Shown: positions 16,793-25,378 of the stretch, one piece after another
Position numbering within the stretch: position 1 is the stretch's first letter
Layout: every line of letters begins with the position of its first letter
Assembly: GCF_018736105.1 (NCBI RefSeq)
Contig: NZ_CP076135.1
Coordinates: 744,001 to 808,000 of the forward strand
From: Bradyrhizobium sediminis
GTDB taxonomy: Bacteria; Pseudomonadota; Alphaproteobacteria; Rhizobiales; Xanthobacteraceae
Direction of reading: 5' to 3'
Length of the DNA: 64,000 bases
Notes under the pieces: model-generated
The model's input: the letters and a program-made list of their open reading frames with translations, nothing else
The model's database searches: none
Told to the model about the DNA's origin: nothing
Position numbers and translations under genes: made by a program

Positions 16793-16838
16793 CCGGTTTT
16801 CCGCCGATCCACCTCCCGTTCAGGCCAGCAAGGTTTCG

Positions 16839-18005
16839 ATGTCGCAGCCGCTCTTGTTCCAGCCGATCACGCTCCGCGGCGTCACCGCCAGGAATCGCAT
16901 CCTGATCTCGCCGATGTGCCAGTACTCGGCGGCCGACGGGCTCGCCAGCGACTGGCATCTCGTGCATCTCGGCAAGTTCGCGCAGGGAGGCGCCGGCATC
17001 GTCATGACCGAGGCCGCCGCGGTCACGGCCGAGGGCCGCATCACCCATGGCGACGTCGGGCTGTGGCACGACGGCCAGATCGCGCCGCTGGAGCGGATCG
17101 CCACCTTCCTGCGCGACAATGGCGCGGTGCCGGCGATTCAGCTGGCGCATGCCGGGCGCAAGGCCAGCATGCAGCGGCCGTGGTACGGCAACGCGGCGCT
17201 CAACGCCGATGACCACGCGCGCGGCGACCTGCCGTGGCGGGTGGTGGCGCCGAGCGCGATTGCGATGGACGAGGGCTGGCTGACGCCGGATGCGCTCGAT
17301 CTCGACGAGCTTGCGAGCCTGCGCGAGCACTGGCGGCTCGCCACCCTGCGCGCGGTCGAGGCCGGGTTCGACCTGCTCGAAGTGCACTGCGCCCATGGCT
17401 ATCTGCTGCACGAATTCCTGTCGCCGCTGTCGAACCGCCGGCCCGACGGCTACGGCGGCGACCGGCAGGGCCGGATGCGCTATCCGCTCGAGATCATCGA
17501 GACCGTGCGCGCGGCATGGCCCGCCGACAAGCCGCTGTCGGTGCGGATCTCGTCGGTCGACGGCGTCGAAGGCGGGCTCGAACTCGCAGACCAGATCGCG
17601 TTTGCGATCGAGGCCAGGGCGCGCGGCGCCGACCTGATCGACTGCTCCTCCGGCGGGTTGCTGGGTTCGGCGACCGCGGCGCGGATTCCGCGCGGCTACG
17701 GTTTTCAGGTGCCCTATGCCGATGAAATCCGGAAATCCGCCGGCATCGCCACCATCGCGGTCGGCCTGATCCTGCATCCGGAGCAGGCCGAACAAATCCT
17801 GGCGAACGGTCAGGCGGACCTGATCGCGGTCGGCCGCGAAGCGCTGTTCGATCCGAACTGGCCGCTGCACGCGCAACTCGCGCTCACCGAACCCGGCGGC
17901 GAAGTGTTCGAATCCTGGCCGCAGCAATATGGCTGGTGGCTGGAGCGCCGCGAGCCCGGCCTGCGCAGGCTCGGCGGCCCGCCCCTGCCGTTCCGCAAGG
18001 GCTGA
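16839..18005 (+). CDS. NADH:flavin oxidoreductase / Old Yellow Enzyme (NamA/YqjM type)
   Basis: 388 residues, FMN-binding TIM barrel. LFQPITLRGVTARNRILISPMCQYSAADG at the N-terminus, with cysteine in PMCQYS, is the thermophilic-like YqjM class signature. IQLAHAGRKAS and VEVHCAHGYLLHEFLSPLSNRR (here LLEVHCAHGYLL) hold FMN and substrate residues, and ADLIAVGREALFDPNWP is the FMN phosphate loop. It reduces activated alkenes with NAD(P)H; the physiological substrate is unknown. Length is slightly above the usual 340-370. Confidence 0.92.
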   Translation: MSQPLLFQPITLRGVTARNRILISPMCQYSAADGLASDWHLVHLGKFAQGGAGIVMTEAAAVTAEGRITHGDVGLWHDGQIAPLERIATFLRDNGAVPAIQLAHAGRKASMQRPWYGNAALNADDHARGDLPWRVVAPSAIAMDEGWLTPDALDLDELASLREHWRLATLRAVEAGFDLLEVHCAHGYLLHEFLSPLSNRRPDGYGGDRQGRMRYPLEIIETVRAAWPADKPLSVRISSVDGVEGGLELADQIAFAIEARARGADLIDCSSGGLLGSATAARIPRGYGFQVPYADEIRKSAGIATIAVGLILHPEQAEQILANGQADLIAVGREALFDPNWPLHAQLALTEPGGEVFESWPQQYGWWLERREPGLRRLGGPPLPFRKG

Positions 18006-18049
18006 GCGCGTGACCGCCCCGGATGAGCGGGGCGTCGCATGGCCATGCG

Positions 18050-18415
18050 TCACGCGCCGGGCGGGACCTGATCGAGAAAGCCGGTGATGCTGCGGATGCG
18101 TCCGTTGCTGACGACGGCGTAATCCGTGCCCTTGATCGGGCTGTCGGCGCCATCGGGGCCGAGGCCCCAGGAGAATCGGACATGGTCGCCGAAGCCGTTG
18201 GGCTGGCCCAGCAGCTTGAATTTGAAATCCGGAAAGCGCTGCTGCACGCCTGATATCAGCGCGTCGACGCCGTCGTGACCATCGACTGACATCAGCGGGT
18301 CGACATATTTCGCATCGCTGGCCCAATGCTGGCTGAGGATCTCGCGCCGGCGGCTTGGAGTCCGCTCGTTCCACAGATCGATGTAGCGGCTGGCAATTGC
18401 ATTTACGTCGGTCAT
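18050..18415 (-). CDS. NTF2/SnoaL-like family protein
   Basis: 121 residues. ASRYIDLWNERTPSRRREILSQHWASDAKYVDPLMSVDGHDG is the typical opening of a SnoaL-like/NTF2-fold protein, with RFPDFKFKLLGQPNGFGDHVRFSWGLG forming the sheet. These small alpha+beta barrels act as isomerases, cyclases or ligand-binding subunits; no specific role can be assigned. It is a lone gene convergent with the OYE gene. Confidence 0.85.
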   Translation of the reverse strand: MTDVNAIASRYIDLWNERTPSRRREILSQHWASDAKYVDPLMSVDGHDGVDALISGVQQRFPDFKFKLLGQPNGFGDHVRFSWGLGPDGADSPIKGTDYAVVSNGRIRSITGFLDQVPPGA

Positions 18416-18538
18416 CTTCGTCTCCCTTCGATGTCGCCGGATTGATCGGCTGATCGACTATCGAAGGTTCGCGCGGTCGAATCGATTACCTCCGAGGTCA
18501 TCGATTTCGATGGAGGGGTTTTGGCGGCCGCGCAATTG

Positions 18539-18856
18539 CTATGGCGCGACCGTCAGCTTCGCCTTCATGTTGGGATGGAAGCGGCAGTAATACTCTATCG
18601 TGCCCGCCTTCTTCAGAACCGAGGTGACGGTCTTCTTCGGCGGCATCGCGATATCCCAGTCGCCGTTCCGCGCCGTGGCGGTATGGGCGAAGATATCCTT
18701 GTTGATCCAGTCGATGGTGTCGCCGACCTTGGCGGTAGCCTCGGCCGGCGAGATCACCAGATTATCCATCGTGATTTGAATGGTCGCGGCCTGCGCCGAG
18801 ACGGACATTCCCGCCATCAGCGCGGCCAGAATCGGAAGAATCCATCTCGGCGTCAT
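18539..18856 (-). CDS. Periplasmic cupredoxin (plastocyanin/pseudoazurin-like)
   Basis: 105 residues with a signal peptide (cleavage near SAQA-A, residue 23-24). The type 1 copper ligands are visible: H58 in DIFAHTATA, then C91, H94 and M97 in YYCRFHPNMKAKL. It would carry single electrons or sense/store copper in the periplasm. Nine bases separate it from the DUF4142 gene upstream, so the two share a transcript driven by the ECF-type promoter at 19454-19482. Known relatives are often linked to stress sigma factors in rhizobia (inference from gene context). Confidence 0.9.
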   Translation of the reverse strand: MTPRWILPILAALMAGMSVSAQAATIQITMDNLVISPAEATAKVGDTIDWINKDIFAHTATARNGDWDIAMPPKKTVTSVLKKAGTIEYYCRFHPNMKAKLTVAP

Positions 18857-18865
18857 GGTTGCTCC

Positions 18866-19390
18866 TTACTTCAGCGCCGCGGCGACGTGCTCGGCATGCT
18901 GCTGGTGGCCCTGGAAGATTTTCAGGCCGGTCTGCAGCAGGCTCTTCAGTTCCGCATTGCTGGCGTTCGGAATCAGCAGCGTCTCCAGCGCGCCGTTGAC
19001 CGCCTTGTGATAGGCGACTTCGTTGGCGGCATAGGCCTTGTCGAATTCCGCGCCCTTCAGTCTGTCGAGTTCGGCGAGCTTGTCGGCGGCCTGCTTCGAC
19101 AACGCCTTGCTGGTATCGTTGTCTTCCGGCGTGACCTTGAGCTTCTTCACCAGATCCAGCGCCTGCTTGTTGACGGCCTCGTGGTCGCGGACCATGTCGG
19201 CGGCGAAGGCCTTGATGTCCTTGTTGCTGCCTTTGGTCATCGCCTGTTTCGCCGCCGCGATGTCGATAACGCCCGCGGTGTAGGCGATATGCGCGATCTG
19301 TGGATCGGTCGGCTTGGCCGCGCCTTGCGCAAGGGCCGCACTGCCGAGCAGGCTCACCGCGGCGATCGCCGCGCTCAATCGAACGAACAT
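18866..19390 (-). CDS. DUF4142 exported protein
   Basis: 174 residues: a signal peptide (FVRLSAAIAAVSLLGSAALAQ) followed by a ferritin-like four-helix DUF4142 domain: PQIAHIAYTAGVIDIAAAKQAM, KDIKAFAADMVRDHEAVNKQAL, and the closing HKAVNGALETLLIPNASN with LQTGLKIFQGHQQHAEHVAAAL. Conserved His residues (MVRDHEAVN, QQHAEH) suggest metal binding, but biochemical function is unknown. It lies between the ECF sigma gene and the cupredoxin gene, with its own ECF-type promoter. Confidence 0.9.
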   Translation of the reverse strand: MFVRLSAAIAAVSLLGSAALAQGAAKPTDPQIAHIAYTAGVIDIAAAKQAMTKGSNKDIKAFAADMVRDHEAVNKQALDLVKKLKVTPEDNDTSKALSKQAADKLAELDRLKGAEFDKAYAANEVAYHKAVNGALETLLIPNASNAELKSLLQTGLKIFQGHQQHAEHVAAALK

Positions 19391-19453
19391 GGTTGTACTC
19401 TCCTGTGGCGCCGGGGCTTCAGGCCGCCGGGCATTGTTGGTTACACACAGGGA

Positions 19454-19482
19454 TTGGATGGCGCGTGAGGCAAAACGTTCCC
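19454..19482 (-). promoter_or_regulatory. ECF-type promoter of the DUF4142-cupredoxin operon
   Basis: Minus strand GGGAAC-N16-CATCCAA. It is identical in both elements and in spacing to the element in front of the sigma-factor gene itself (20223-20251), which makes it a strong candidate for recognition by the neighbouring ECF sigma factor. Confidence 0.75.
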
Positions 19483-19489
19483 GAAAAAA

Positions 19490-20182
19490 TTATGCGGCGA
19501 AGCCGAGCCGCTTCAACACGGCGTCGGTCAGGCGCTCGCAGCGCCTGCCGGCGAACGGAAACGCTTCCATCACTACCGGGCCGATCTTCTTCTCGACGTT
19601 GTCGCGCAGCATGTTGCGGGCACGGTGCAGCCGCGTCTTCACGGTTTCCGGTTTCAGGCCGAGAATCTCCGCGGTCTCCTCGACATTCATCCCCTCGATC
19701 ACGCGGGTGATGAAGACGATGCGAAAGGCATCGGGCAGCTCGTCGATCGCGTGCTCGACAACTTCCTGGATTTCACGTTGCGCCATGGATTTTTCCGGAT
19801 CTTCGGACGGGGCCGAGAGGGGGAACTGAATGATCTGGGCCTCCAGCACGCCCGGAGCCAGGGTTTTCAAATCGACGCTGGGGCGCTGGCGGCGCAACCG
19901 GCCCAAGGCCTCGTTCATGGCTATCCGCGCCAGCCATGTCGCCAGGCTGGAGTCGCCGCGAAACTGCTCCAGATGGGTGAATGCCCGGACATAGGTTTCC
20001 TGGACCACGTCCTCGGCCTCGCTGTCATTGCGCAGGATGCCGCGGGCGAGCCGGTAGAGCCTGCGGTTGTTCGCCTGCATGATGGCGCGGACGGCTGCCT
20101 CGTCGCGGTCGCGGGCGCGCGCGACCAGCTCGGCATCGGCGGTGCCGGCTTTAGCTATTCGAGGTATCTGGGCGTGTCGCAT
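19490..20182 (-). CDS. RNA polymerase ECF-type sigma factor
   Basis: 230 residues. Region 2 includes SEAEDVVQETYVRAFTHLEQFRG and SSLATWLARIAMNEALGRLRR; region 4 is IDELPDAFRIVFITRVIEGMNVEETAEILGLKPETVKTRLHRAR. A C-terminal extension of about 35 residues (EKKIGPVVMEAFPFAGRRCERL...) follows sigma4. There is no adjacent anti-sigma factor gene, so activity may be controlled by expression or by that extension. It probably directs itself and the DUF4142-cupredoxin operon through GGGAAC-N16-CATCCAA promoters. Confidence 0.93.
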   Translation of the reverse strand: MRHAQIPRIAKAGTADAELVARARDRDEAAVRAIMQANNRRLYRLARGILRNDSEAEDVVQETYVRAFTHLEQFRGDSSLATWLARIAMNEALGRLRRQRPSVDLKTLAPGVLEAQIIQFPLSAPSEDPEKSMAQREIQEVVEHAIDELPDAFRIVFITRVIEGMNVEETAEILGLKPETVKTRLHRARNMLRDNVEKKIGPVVMEAFPFAGRRCERLTDAVLKRLGFAA

Positions 20183-20222
20183 GCTGGCTTTGCTCGATCC
20201 GTTGACAGGTTAATGCTTACGG

Positions 20223-20251
20223 TTGGATGCGGCAAAGCCAAATAGGTTCCC
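20223..20251 (-). promoter_or_regulatory. ECF-type autoregulatory promoter of the sigma-factor gene
   Basis: Minus strand GGGAAC-N16-CATCCAA, ending 40 bp before the sigma ATG. It matches the promoter at 19454-19482 in both hexamer-like elements and in spacer length. Confidence 0.75.
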
Positions 20252-20274
20252 GGAAATCGAAGTCGGGGATCGGC

Positions 20275-20304
20275 CCAGGTCCGGGACGCGCGTCCCGGAC
20301 CTGG
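20275..20304. repeat. Perfect 30-nt palindrome
   Basis: Positions 20275-20289 are the exact reverse complement of 20290-20304 (arms CCAGGTCCGGGACGC). It lies between the ridA stop and the sigma-factor promoter. It could terminate ridA transcription, although no U tract follows on the minus strand. Confidence 0.85.
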
Positions 20305-20326
20305 ATCTACACGGTTTTTTGGAGCG

Positions 20327-20677
20327 TTACCGCGCTGCGGTCACCATGATCTCGACGTTGTATTGCGGCGCCGCGAGCCTGGCCTCGACGGTGGCGCGCG
20401 CCGGGGTATTTCCCGCCGAGACCCAGCCGTCCCACACCGCGTTCATTTCCGGGAAGGTCTTCATGTCGGTCAGGTAGATCGTCGCGGTCAGCAGCTTTGA
20501 CTTGTCGCTTCCCGCTTTCGCGAGATGGCCATCGATGATCGACAGAATGTCCTGCGTCTGTTTGGTCACGCTTTCGCCGGCCGCCTTGTTGGCGACGACG
20601 CCGGCGAGATAGACGGTGTTGCCGTGGACCACGGCCTGGCTCATGCGCGGGCCGGTATCGAAACGCTGGATGGTCAT
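20327..20677 (-). CDS. RidA-family (YjgF/YER057c) protein
   Basis: 116 residues. IQRFDTGPRMSQAVVHGNTVYLAGVVA, TKQTQDILSIIDGHLAKAG and NTPARATVEARLAAPQYNVEIMVTA match the RidA signature. The conserved arginine (ARATVEARL) binds imine substrates in true deaminases. RidA removes reactive enamine/imine intermediates made by PLP enzymes. Its genomic neighbour is a flavoprotein dehydrogenase 110 bp upstream on the same strand. Confidence 0.9.
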   Translation of the reverse strand: MTIQRFDTGPRMSQAVVHGNTVYLAGVVANKAAGESVTKQTQDILSIIDGHLAKAGSDKSKLLTATIYLTDMKTFPEMNAVWDGWVSAGNTPARATVEARLAAPQYNVEIMVTAAR

Positions 20678-20787
20678 ATGGTTCTCCTGACGTGTGGGGC
20701 CGGTTACTTAGCGCGCGGGCGCGTCATTGGCAAAGCCCGGCCATGACGAGTTACTGAAAAGGCTGGACGCATTTCTTGTCAGAATTT

Positions 20788-22446
20788 CTACCCCGCCGCC
20801 TTTGCCGCCGCCCGTCCGGCGTTTCTCCCCGAAAACAAACAGCCGCCGAGAAACGTGCCTTCCAGCGAGCGATAGCCGTGCATGCCGCCTCCGCCGAAAC
20901 CGGCGGCTTCGCCGGCGGCGTAGAGGCCGCTGATGATGTTGCCGTCCTGGCCGAACACGCGGGAGTCGAGATCGGTTTCGAAGCCGCCCAGCGTCTTGCG
21001 GGTCAGGATGTTGAGCTTGACCGCGATCAGCGGTCCCTGCGCCGGATCGAGGATGCGGTGCGGCTTGGCAGTGCGGATCAGGCGGTCGCCGACATATTTG
21101 CGCGCGTTGTGGATGTTCATCACCTGCGTGTCCTTGACGTAGGGATTTGCAATCTCGCGGTCGCGCGCCTCGATCTGGGCCTTGACCTGTCCGAGCTCGA
21201 GCAGGTTGTCGCCGCTGAGTTTGTTCATGGCCTCGACGAGGGCCTCGATATTGTCGCGGACGATGAAGTCGACGCCGTGGGTCTTGAACGCCTCCACCGG
21301 CGCCGGCGCGCCCTTGTTGGTGGCGCGGCGCGCGGTCGCGAGCCAGCTCTTGCCCGTCAGATCGGGGTTCTGTTCGGAGCCGGAGAGCGCGAACTCCTTC
21401 TTGATGATGCTCTGCGTCAGCACGAACCATGAATAGTCGTAGCCGGTGCCCATGATGTATTGCAGCTGGCCGAGCGTGTCGGAACCGGGGAACAGCGGCG
21501 AGGGCAGCCGTCTTCCGGTCGCGTCGAACCACATCGACGATGGTCCGGGCAGGATGCGGATGCCGTGGCGCGGCCAGATCGGCGACCAGTTCTGGATGCC
21601 TTCGACATAGTGCCACATCCGGTCGCGGTTGATCAGCCGCGCGCCCGCGGTTTCGGTGATGCCGATCATGCGGCCGTCGACATGTTCGGGCACACCGGAG
21701 ATCATGAATTTCGGCGGCGCGCCGAGGCGCTTCGGCCAGTTCTGCCGCACCAGGTCGTGATTGCCGCCGATGCCGCCGGAGGCGACGATCACCGCCTGCG
21801 CGCGCAAGCTGAAATCGCCGGTGACCTTGCGCGACGAGCTCCTGCCGCGCTCGACGCTATCGGGCGCGAGGACCACGCCGCTGACGCCATCGACGGCGCC
21901 GTTGGTGACGCTGAGCGCATCGACGCGGTGGCGGAACCTGAAGGTCAGGCGGCCGCTGGCCTGGGCCTCGCGCGCGCGCCGCTCGAACGGCTCGACGATG
22001 CCGGGGCCGGTGCCCCAGGTGACATGGAACCGCGGCACCGAATTGCCGTGGCTCATCGCGTCATAGCCGCCGCGCTCGGCCCAGCCGACCACCGGAAAGA
22101 TGCGATGGCCCATGGCCCGTAGCCAGCCGCGTTTCTCGCCGGCCGCGAACGCCACATAGGCTTCCGCCCATTTCCGCGGCCAGAGATCCTCGTCGCGGTC
22201 GAATCCCGCCGACCCCATCCAGTCCTGCAGCGCGAGGTCGTAGCTGTCCTTGATGCCGAGCCGGCGCTGTTCGGGACTGTCGACCAGGAACAATCCGCCG
22301 AACGACCAGAACGCCTGGCCGCCGAGGCTCTGTTCGCCCTCCTGGTCGACCACGATGACGCGCTTGCCGGCGTCGGCGATTTCGGTTGCAGCGACGAGGC
22401 CCGCGAGGCCGCCGCCGACCACGATTACATCCGCATCATATGCCAT
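20788..22446 (-). CDS. FAD-binding dehydrogenase (fumarate reductase/KstD-like flavoprotein)
   Basis: 552 residues. The dinucleotide-binding motif DVIVVGGGLAGLVAATEIADAG is at the N-terminus, and the FAD-binding ending ISGLYAAGEAAGFGGGGMHGYRSLEGTFLGGCLFSGRNAG is at the C-terminus. VIVASGGIGGNHDLVRQNWP is a mid-protein flavin contact. The architecture matches the FRD/SDH/3-ketosteroid dehydrogenase superfamily and particularly the group simply called FAD-binding dehydrogenase. The substrate is unknown. No signal sequence. Confidence 0.88.
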   Translation of the reverse strand: MAYDADVIVVGGGLAGLVAATEIADAGKRVIVVDQEGEQSLGGQAFWSFGGLFLVDSPEQRRLGIKDSYDLALQDWMGSAGFDRDEDLWPRKWAEAYVAFAAGEKRGWLRAMGHRIFPVVGWAERGGYDAMSHGNSVPRFHVTWGTGPGIVEPFERRAREAQASGRLTFRFRHRVDALSVTNGAVDGVSGVVLAPDSVERGRSSSRKVTGDFSLRAQAVIVASGGIGGNHDLVRQNWPKRLGAPPKFMISGVPEHVDGRMIGITETAGARLINRDRMWHYVEGIQNWSPIWPRHGIRILPGPSSMWFDATGRRLPSPLFPGSDTLGQLQYIMGTGYDYSWFVLTQSIIKKEFALSGSEQNPDLTGKSWLATARRATNKGAPAPVEAFKTHGVDFIVRDNIEALVEAMNKLSGDNLLELGQVKAQIEARDREIANPYVKDTQVMNIHNARKYVGDRLIRTAKPHRILDPAQGPLIAVKLNILTRKTLGGFETDLDSRVFGQDGNIISGLYAAGEAAGFGGGGMHGYRSLEGTFLGGCLFSGRNAGRAAAKAAG

Positions 22447-22728
22447 CGCGCCATTCCCCCCAGCCTTGCGCGATAGAAGCCCGCGCCCTTTACCGCGGTC
22501 AACGGCAAACGAACGTGCGAAGCGGTCGCAGCCAGCAAGGATTTGTTAACTTGTTCCAGTTTGGGACCGTTTTCCGCCGCCGGGTGCAGCGCGCCTGCAA
22601 CACTCAATTTGAATTTGTTTGGAGCGGTGCCGGCCATCTGGACAAAATCCCGATCCGGCAACACGCTGGCGAAACGTCTTGCATCACTCAAGGCGCTCGG
22701 GTTCGACGGGTTTGGACTGGGGCTGGAT

Positions 22729-23271
22729 ATGAAGTTCGTGACCGGATTGCTCGCGGCGGTGCTGTTGCTGGCGGGGGTTGGCGCCAGCCAGGCGGTAGTT
22801 CGCATTGCCGACGACCGCGGCGGCCGGATCGGCACTTACGTGGACAAGTATCAGGGCCTTCGTACCTCGGGCGAACAGGTGATCATCGACGGTCTGTGCG
22901 CTTCGGCCTGCACCATCGTGCTGGGCGCGGTTCCCCACGACAAGATCTGCGTCACCTCGCACGCCAATCTGGGCTTCCACGCGGCATGGGATTTCGGCGC
23001 CAATGGCCGCGCCGTGACCAATCCCGAAGCCACGCAGATGCTGTATTCGATGTATCCGACCCCGGTGCGGCGCTGGATCGCGCAGCGCGGCGGTTTGAAA
23101 TCGCAGATGATTTTCCTGCGCGGCAAGCAATTGCAGGCGATGTACAAGCCCTGCTACCTCGACGCCCAGGCCTCCTCGCCGCGGCCGGGGTCGGCGCGCA
23201 AGGATCGCGCTGCGGGTCAGCGTGAAGTGATCACGCCGACCCCCGCCGCGCTTGCCCGGCAGCCCGACTAG
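22729..23271 (+). CDS. Secreted ClpP/crotonase-fold-like protein
   Basis: 180 residues with a signal peptide (KFVTGLLAAVLLLAGVGASQA). IDGLCASACTIVLGAVPHDKICVTSHANLGFHAAWD resembles the serine-containing turn (SAC) and later His (GFH) of ClpP-fold periplasmic proteins of the COG3904 type. The C-terminal 40 residues are low complexity (Ala/Pro/Arg-rich). It may be a periplasmic protease-like or scaffold protein; catalytic status is inferred only from these two motifs. ATG 22729 places the signal peptide properly; upstream in-frame codons do not fit. Confidence 0.7.
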   Translation: MKFVTGLLAAVLLLAGVGASQAVVRIADDRGGRIGTYVDKYQGLRTSGEQVIIDGLCASACTIVLGAVPHDKICVTSHANLGFHAAWDFGANGRAVTNPEATQMLYSMYPTPVRRWIAQRGGLKSQMIFLRGKQLQAMYKPCYLDAQASSPRPGSARKDRAAGQREVITPTPAALARQPD

Positions 23272-23402
23272 CCCTATCTGAACGGAACAGGCTGACGACC
23301 GGCGGTGACGCCGGCCGTCGATGCCTTTGTTTTCAGCGCGCTATTCCGCAAAAGTGGCCTTCCGGTTTTGCGACCAGAATACGCGCCTCCCAGAGTTCGC
23401 CC

Positions 23403-23594
23403 ATGGCTCAGCCGGTTTCCACGCAGAAACTGCCCTCGATCGTGCCGCCCGGCCGCAAGGTCGCGACGGCGATCGCCGTTGGCGCCGCGGCGCTCGGTGT
23501 CGTGGCCGTGCTCGGCGCGCTGGCGTTGTGGGTCCATTACGGCACCACGGTGTTTTTCGAGATGATCGCCTCGGGCATCTCGGCCTGCTTCTGA
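23403..23594 (+). CDS. Small single-span membrane protein upstream of SCO
   Basis: 63 residues: a short polar N-terminus with PPGRK, then a long hydrophobic segment (VATAIAVGAAALGVVAVLGALALWV) and a 15-residue tail ending in ASGISACF. It lies 22 bp upstream of the SCO gene on the same strand, so co-transcription is likely, perhaps in cytochrome oxidase copper assembly. That role is inferred purely from its neighbour. The frame is supported by this clean membrane segment. Confidence 0.65.
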   Translation: MAQPVSTQKLPSIVPPGRKVATAIAVGAAALGVVAVLGALALWVHYGTTVFFEMIASGISACF

Positions 23595-23616
23595 TCCCCG
23601 GACATAAGGAATTTTC

Positions 23617-24228
23617 ATGACGGATCGGACCCCCCGCATGCTGGCCAGCCGTCCGCTGGTCATTATCGCCGCATTCGCCGGAAGCCTGGTGGTTGGGCTC
23701 CTGCTGATGCTGTGGGCGGTCGGCGGCTTGCGCAATGTGGCGGCGCCTGCCGCCATCGGCGGGCCGTTTCAACTGGCCGACCAGGCCGGCCAGATCGTGA
23801 CCGAAAAGAACCTCAAGGGCCGCCCGACGCTGATTTTCTTCGGCTTCACCCATTGCCCCGACGTGTGCCCGACCGCGCTGTTCGAGATTTCCGAGCTGTT
23901 GAAGGCGATGGGCAAGGATGCCGACCGCGTCAACGCCTTCTTCGTCTCGGTCGACCCCGAGCGCGACACCCCTGCGGCGATGAAGGACTATCTGTCGAGT
24001 TTCGATCCGCATCTCAAAGGGCTGACCGGCGATCCCGAGGCGGTGGCCAAGGTGATTTCCGCCTACCGGGTCTATGCCCGCAAGGTCCCGACCAAGGATG
24101 GCGGCGATTACACCATGGATCACACCGCCCTGATCTACCTGATGGACCGCGACGGCAAGTTCGTCTCGCCGTTCAATCTCAAGCGGACGCCCGAGGAAGC
24201 CGCCGCCGACCTGAAGCGTTACCTCTGA
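23617..24228 (+). CDS. SCO1/SenC-family copper chaperone
   Basis: 203 residues with an N-terminal membrane anchor (LVIIAAFAGSLVVGLLLMLWAV). The thioredoxin-like domain carries the copper-binding motif FTHCPDVCPTAL (C80, C84) and the distal histidine H169 in YTMDHTALIYLM. SCO proteins deliver copper to, or maintain the thiols of, the CuA site of cytochrome c oxidase subunit II in the periplasm. AAFFVSVDPERDTPA-like text (NAFFVSVDPERDTP) is also characteristic. The preceding small membrane protein probably shares its transcript. Confidence 0.95.
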   Translation: MTDRTPRMLASRPLVIIAAFAGSLVVGLLLMLWAVGGLRNVAAPAAIGGPFQLADQAGQIVTEKNLKGRPTLIFFGFTHCPDVCPTALFEISELLKAMGKDADRVNAFFVSVDPERDTPAAMKDYLSSFDPHLKGLTGDPEAVAKVISAYRVYARKVPTKDGGDYTMDHTALIYLMDRDGKFVSPFNLKRTPEEAAADLKRYL

Positions 24229-24313
24229 GCCACACGCCGCGAGGTGACAAACGGCGTTCGCGTCGCCAGCCGGATGGTCTATAAGGCCGTCCAATCCGGA
24301 AAAACCGCCGTCA

Positions 24314-25219
24314 ATGCAGCCGCAGATCATCCCGCTTTCAGCGCTTCGAACCGCCCGCGCCACCCTGGCGACGGCCGGCATTGCGCTGGCCGTGGTGCTG
24401 TCCGGCGGCGCGGCGCAGGCGCAAACCCCGGCCAAGCCCGCGGTGGAGGCGGCGCCGCAGGCGGTGCCCGGCTTCTGGGACCCGCGCCGGCGCCCGGACC
24501 GGCCGGATCTGTCCCGCCTCACGGTGATCCGGTTCCTGACCGAAACCGATTATCCGCCGTTCAACTTCACCGGTCCCGACGGCAATCCGGCCGGCTTCAA
24601 TGTCGATCTGGCCAGATTGCTTTGCGAGGAGATCAAGGTCACCTGCACCATCCAGATGCGGCGCTTCGAAACGCTGTTGGATGCGATCGCGAGCAACCGC
24701 GGCGACGCCATCATCGCCTCGCTCGCGGTGACGCCGCAACTGCGCGCCCGGGTCGATTTCACCGATCCCTATTACCGTGCGCCGGCGCGGTTCGTGTCGC
24801 GGCGCGACGCCGTGATGCCGGAGGTGCGCCCCGAATATCTCGAAGGCAAGAAGATCGGGGCCGTCGCCGGCACTTCGCATGAGGCCTATCTCAAGGCCAT
24901 GTTCACCGACGCCGAACTGCATCCCTATCCCAACGACGACGCGCTGCGGCTGGGCTTGCGGCGCGGCGAGGTGGATTTCATTTTCGGCGACGCGATCTCG
25001 CTGGCGTTCTGGATCAACGGCACCGACTCGGCCGAATGCTGCGCGTTCTCGGGCGGGCCGTTCGTCGAGAGCCGCTACTTCGGCGAGGGCATCGGCATCG
25101 GCGTGCGCAAGGGCAATGACCTGTTGCGGCAGGCGCTGAACTGGGCGCTGTTCCGGCTCTGGGAAAAGGGCCGCTACACCGATTTATGGCTGCGCTATTT
25201 TTCGGTCAGCCCGTTCTGA
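24314..25219 (+). CDS. Periplasmic amino-acid-type solute-binding protein (SBP_bac_3)
   Basis: 301 residues with a signal peptide (ATAGIALAVVLSGGAAQAQ). The mature protein starts with IRFLTETDYPPFNFTGPDGNPAGFNVDLARLLCEE, the family 3 binding-protein signature, and continues with DAIIASLAVTPQLRARVDFTDPYY and the lobe-crossing GKKIGAVAGTSHEAYL. No permease or ATPase gene is adjacent, so this is an orphan binding protein. The ligand is probably a polar amino acid, from family knowledge only. Confidence 0.88.
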   Translation: MQPQIIPLSALRTARATLATAGIALAVVLSGGAAQAQTPAKPAVEAAPQAVPGFWDPRRRPDRPDLSRLTVIRFLTETDYPPFNFTGPDGNPAGFNVDLARLLCEEIKVTCTIQMRRFETLLDAIASNRGDAIIASLAVTPQLRARVDFTDPYYRAPARFVSRRDAVMPEVRPEYLEGKKIGAVAGTSHEAYLKAMFTDAELHPYPNDDALRLGLRRGEVDFIFGDAISLAFWINGTDSAECCAFSGGPFVESRYFGEGIGIGVRKGNDLLRQALNWALFRLWEKGRYTDLWLRYFSVSPF

Positions 25220-25226
25220 ACGGTCC

Positions 25227-25311
25227 TCGTCATTCCGGGGCGATGCGTAGCATCGAACCCGGAATGACGAGATTCCGGGTCTGGTGCTAACGCACCATCC
25301 CGGAATGACGG
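25227..25311. repeat. Intergenic palindrome, GTCATTCCGGG type
   Basis: TCGTCATTCCGGG is repeated in inverted orientation (CCCGGAATGACGA at about 25258-25270, then CCCGGAATGACGG at the far end), with an internal GGTGCTAACGCACC hairpin. It lies between the solute-binding-protein gene and lysK. Confidence 0.8.
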
Positions 25312-25378
25312 CGTACTGCCATCATTTTGCATTTTGACGCGGAAGCGCTAGTTTCCGCGGTCCTGGAGACCCCTTTAG

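Noticed and set aside
16710..18374. 554-codon open frame on the minus strand opposite the OYE gene
   Set aside because: It would overlap three supported genes and has no domain; it reflects GC-rich third positions of the plus-strand gene.
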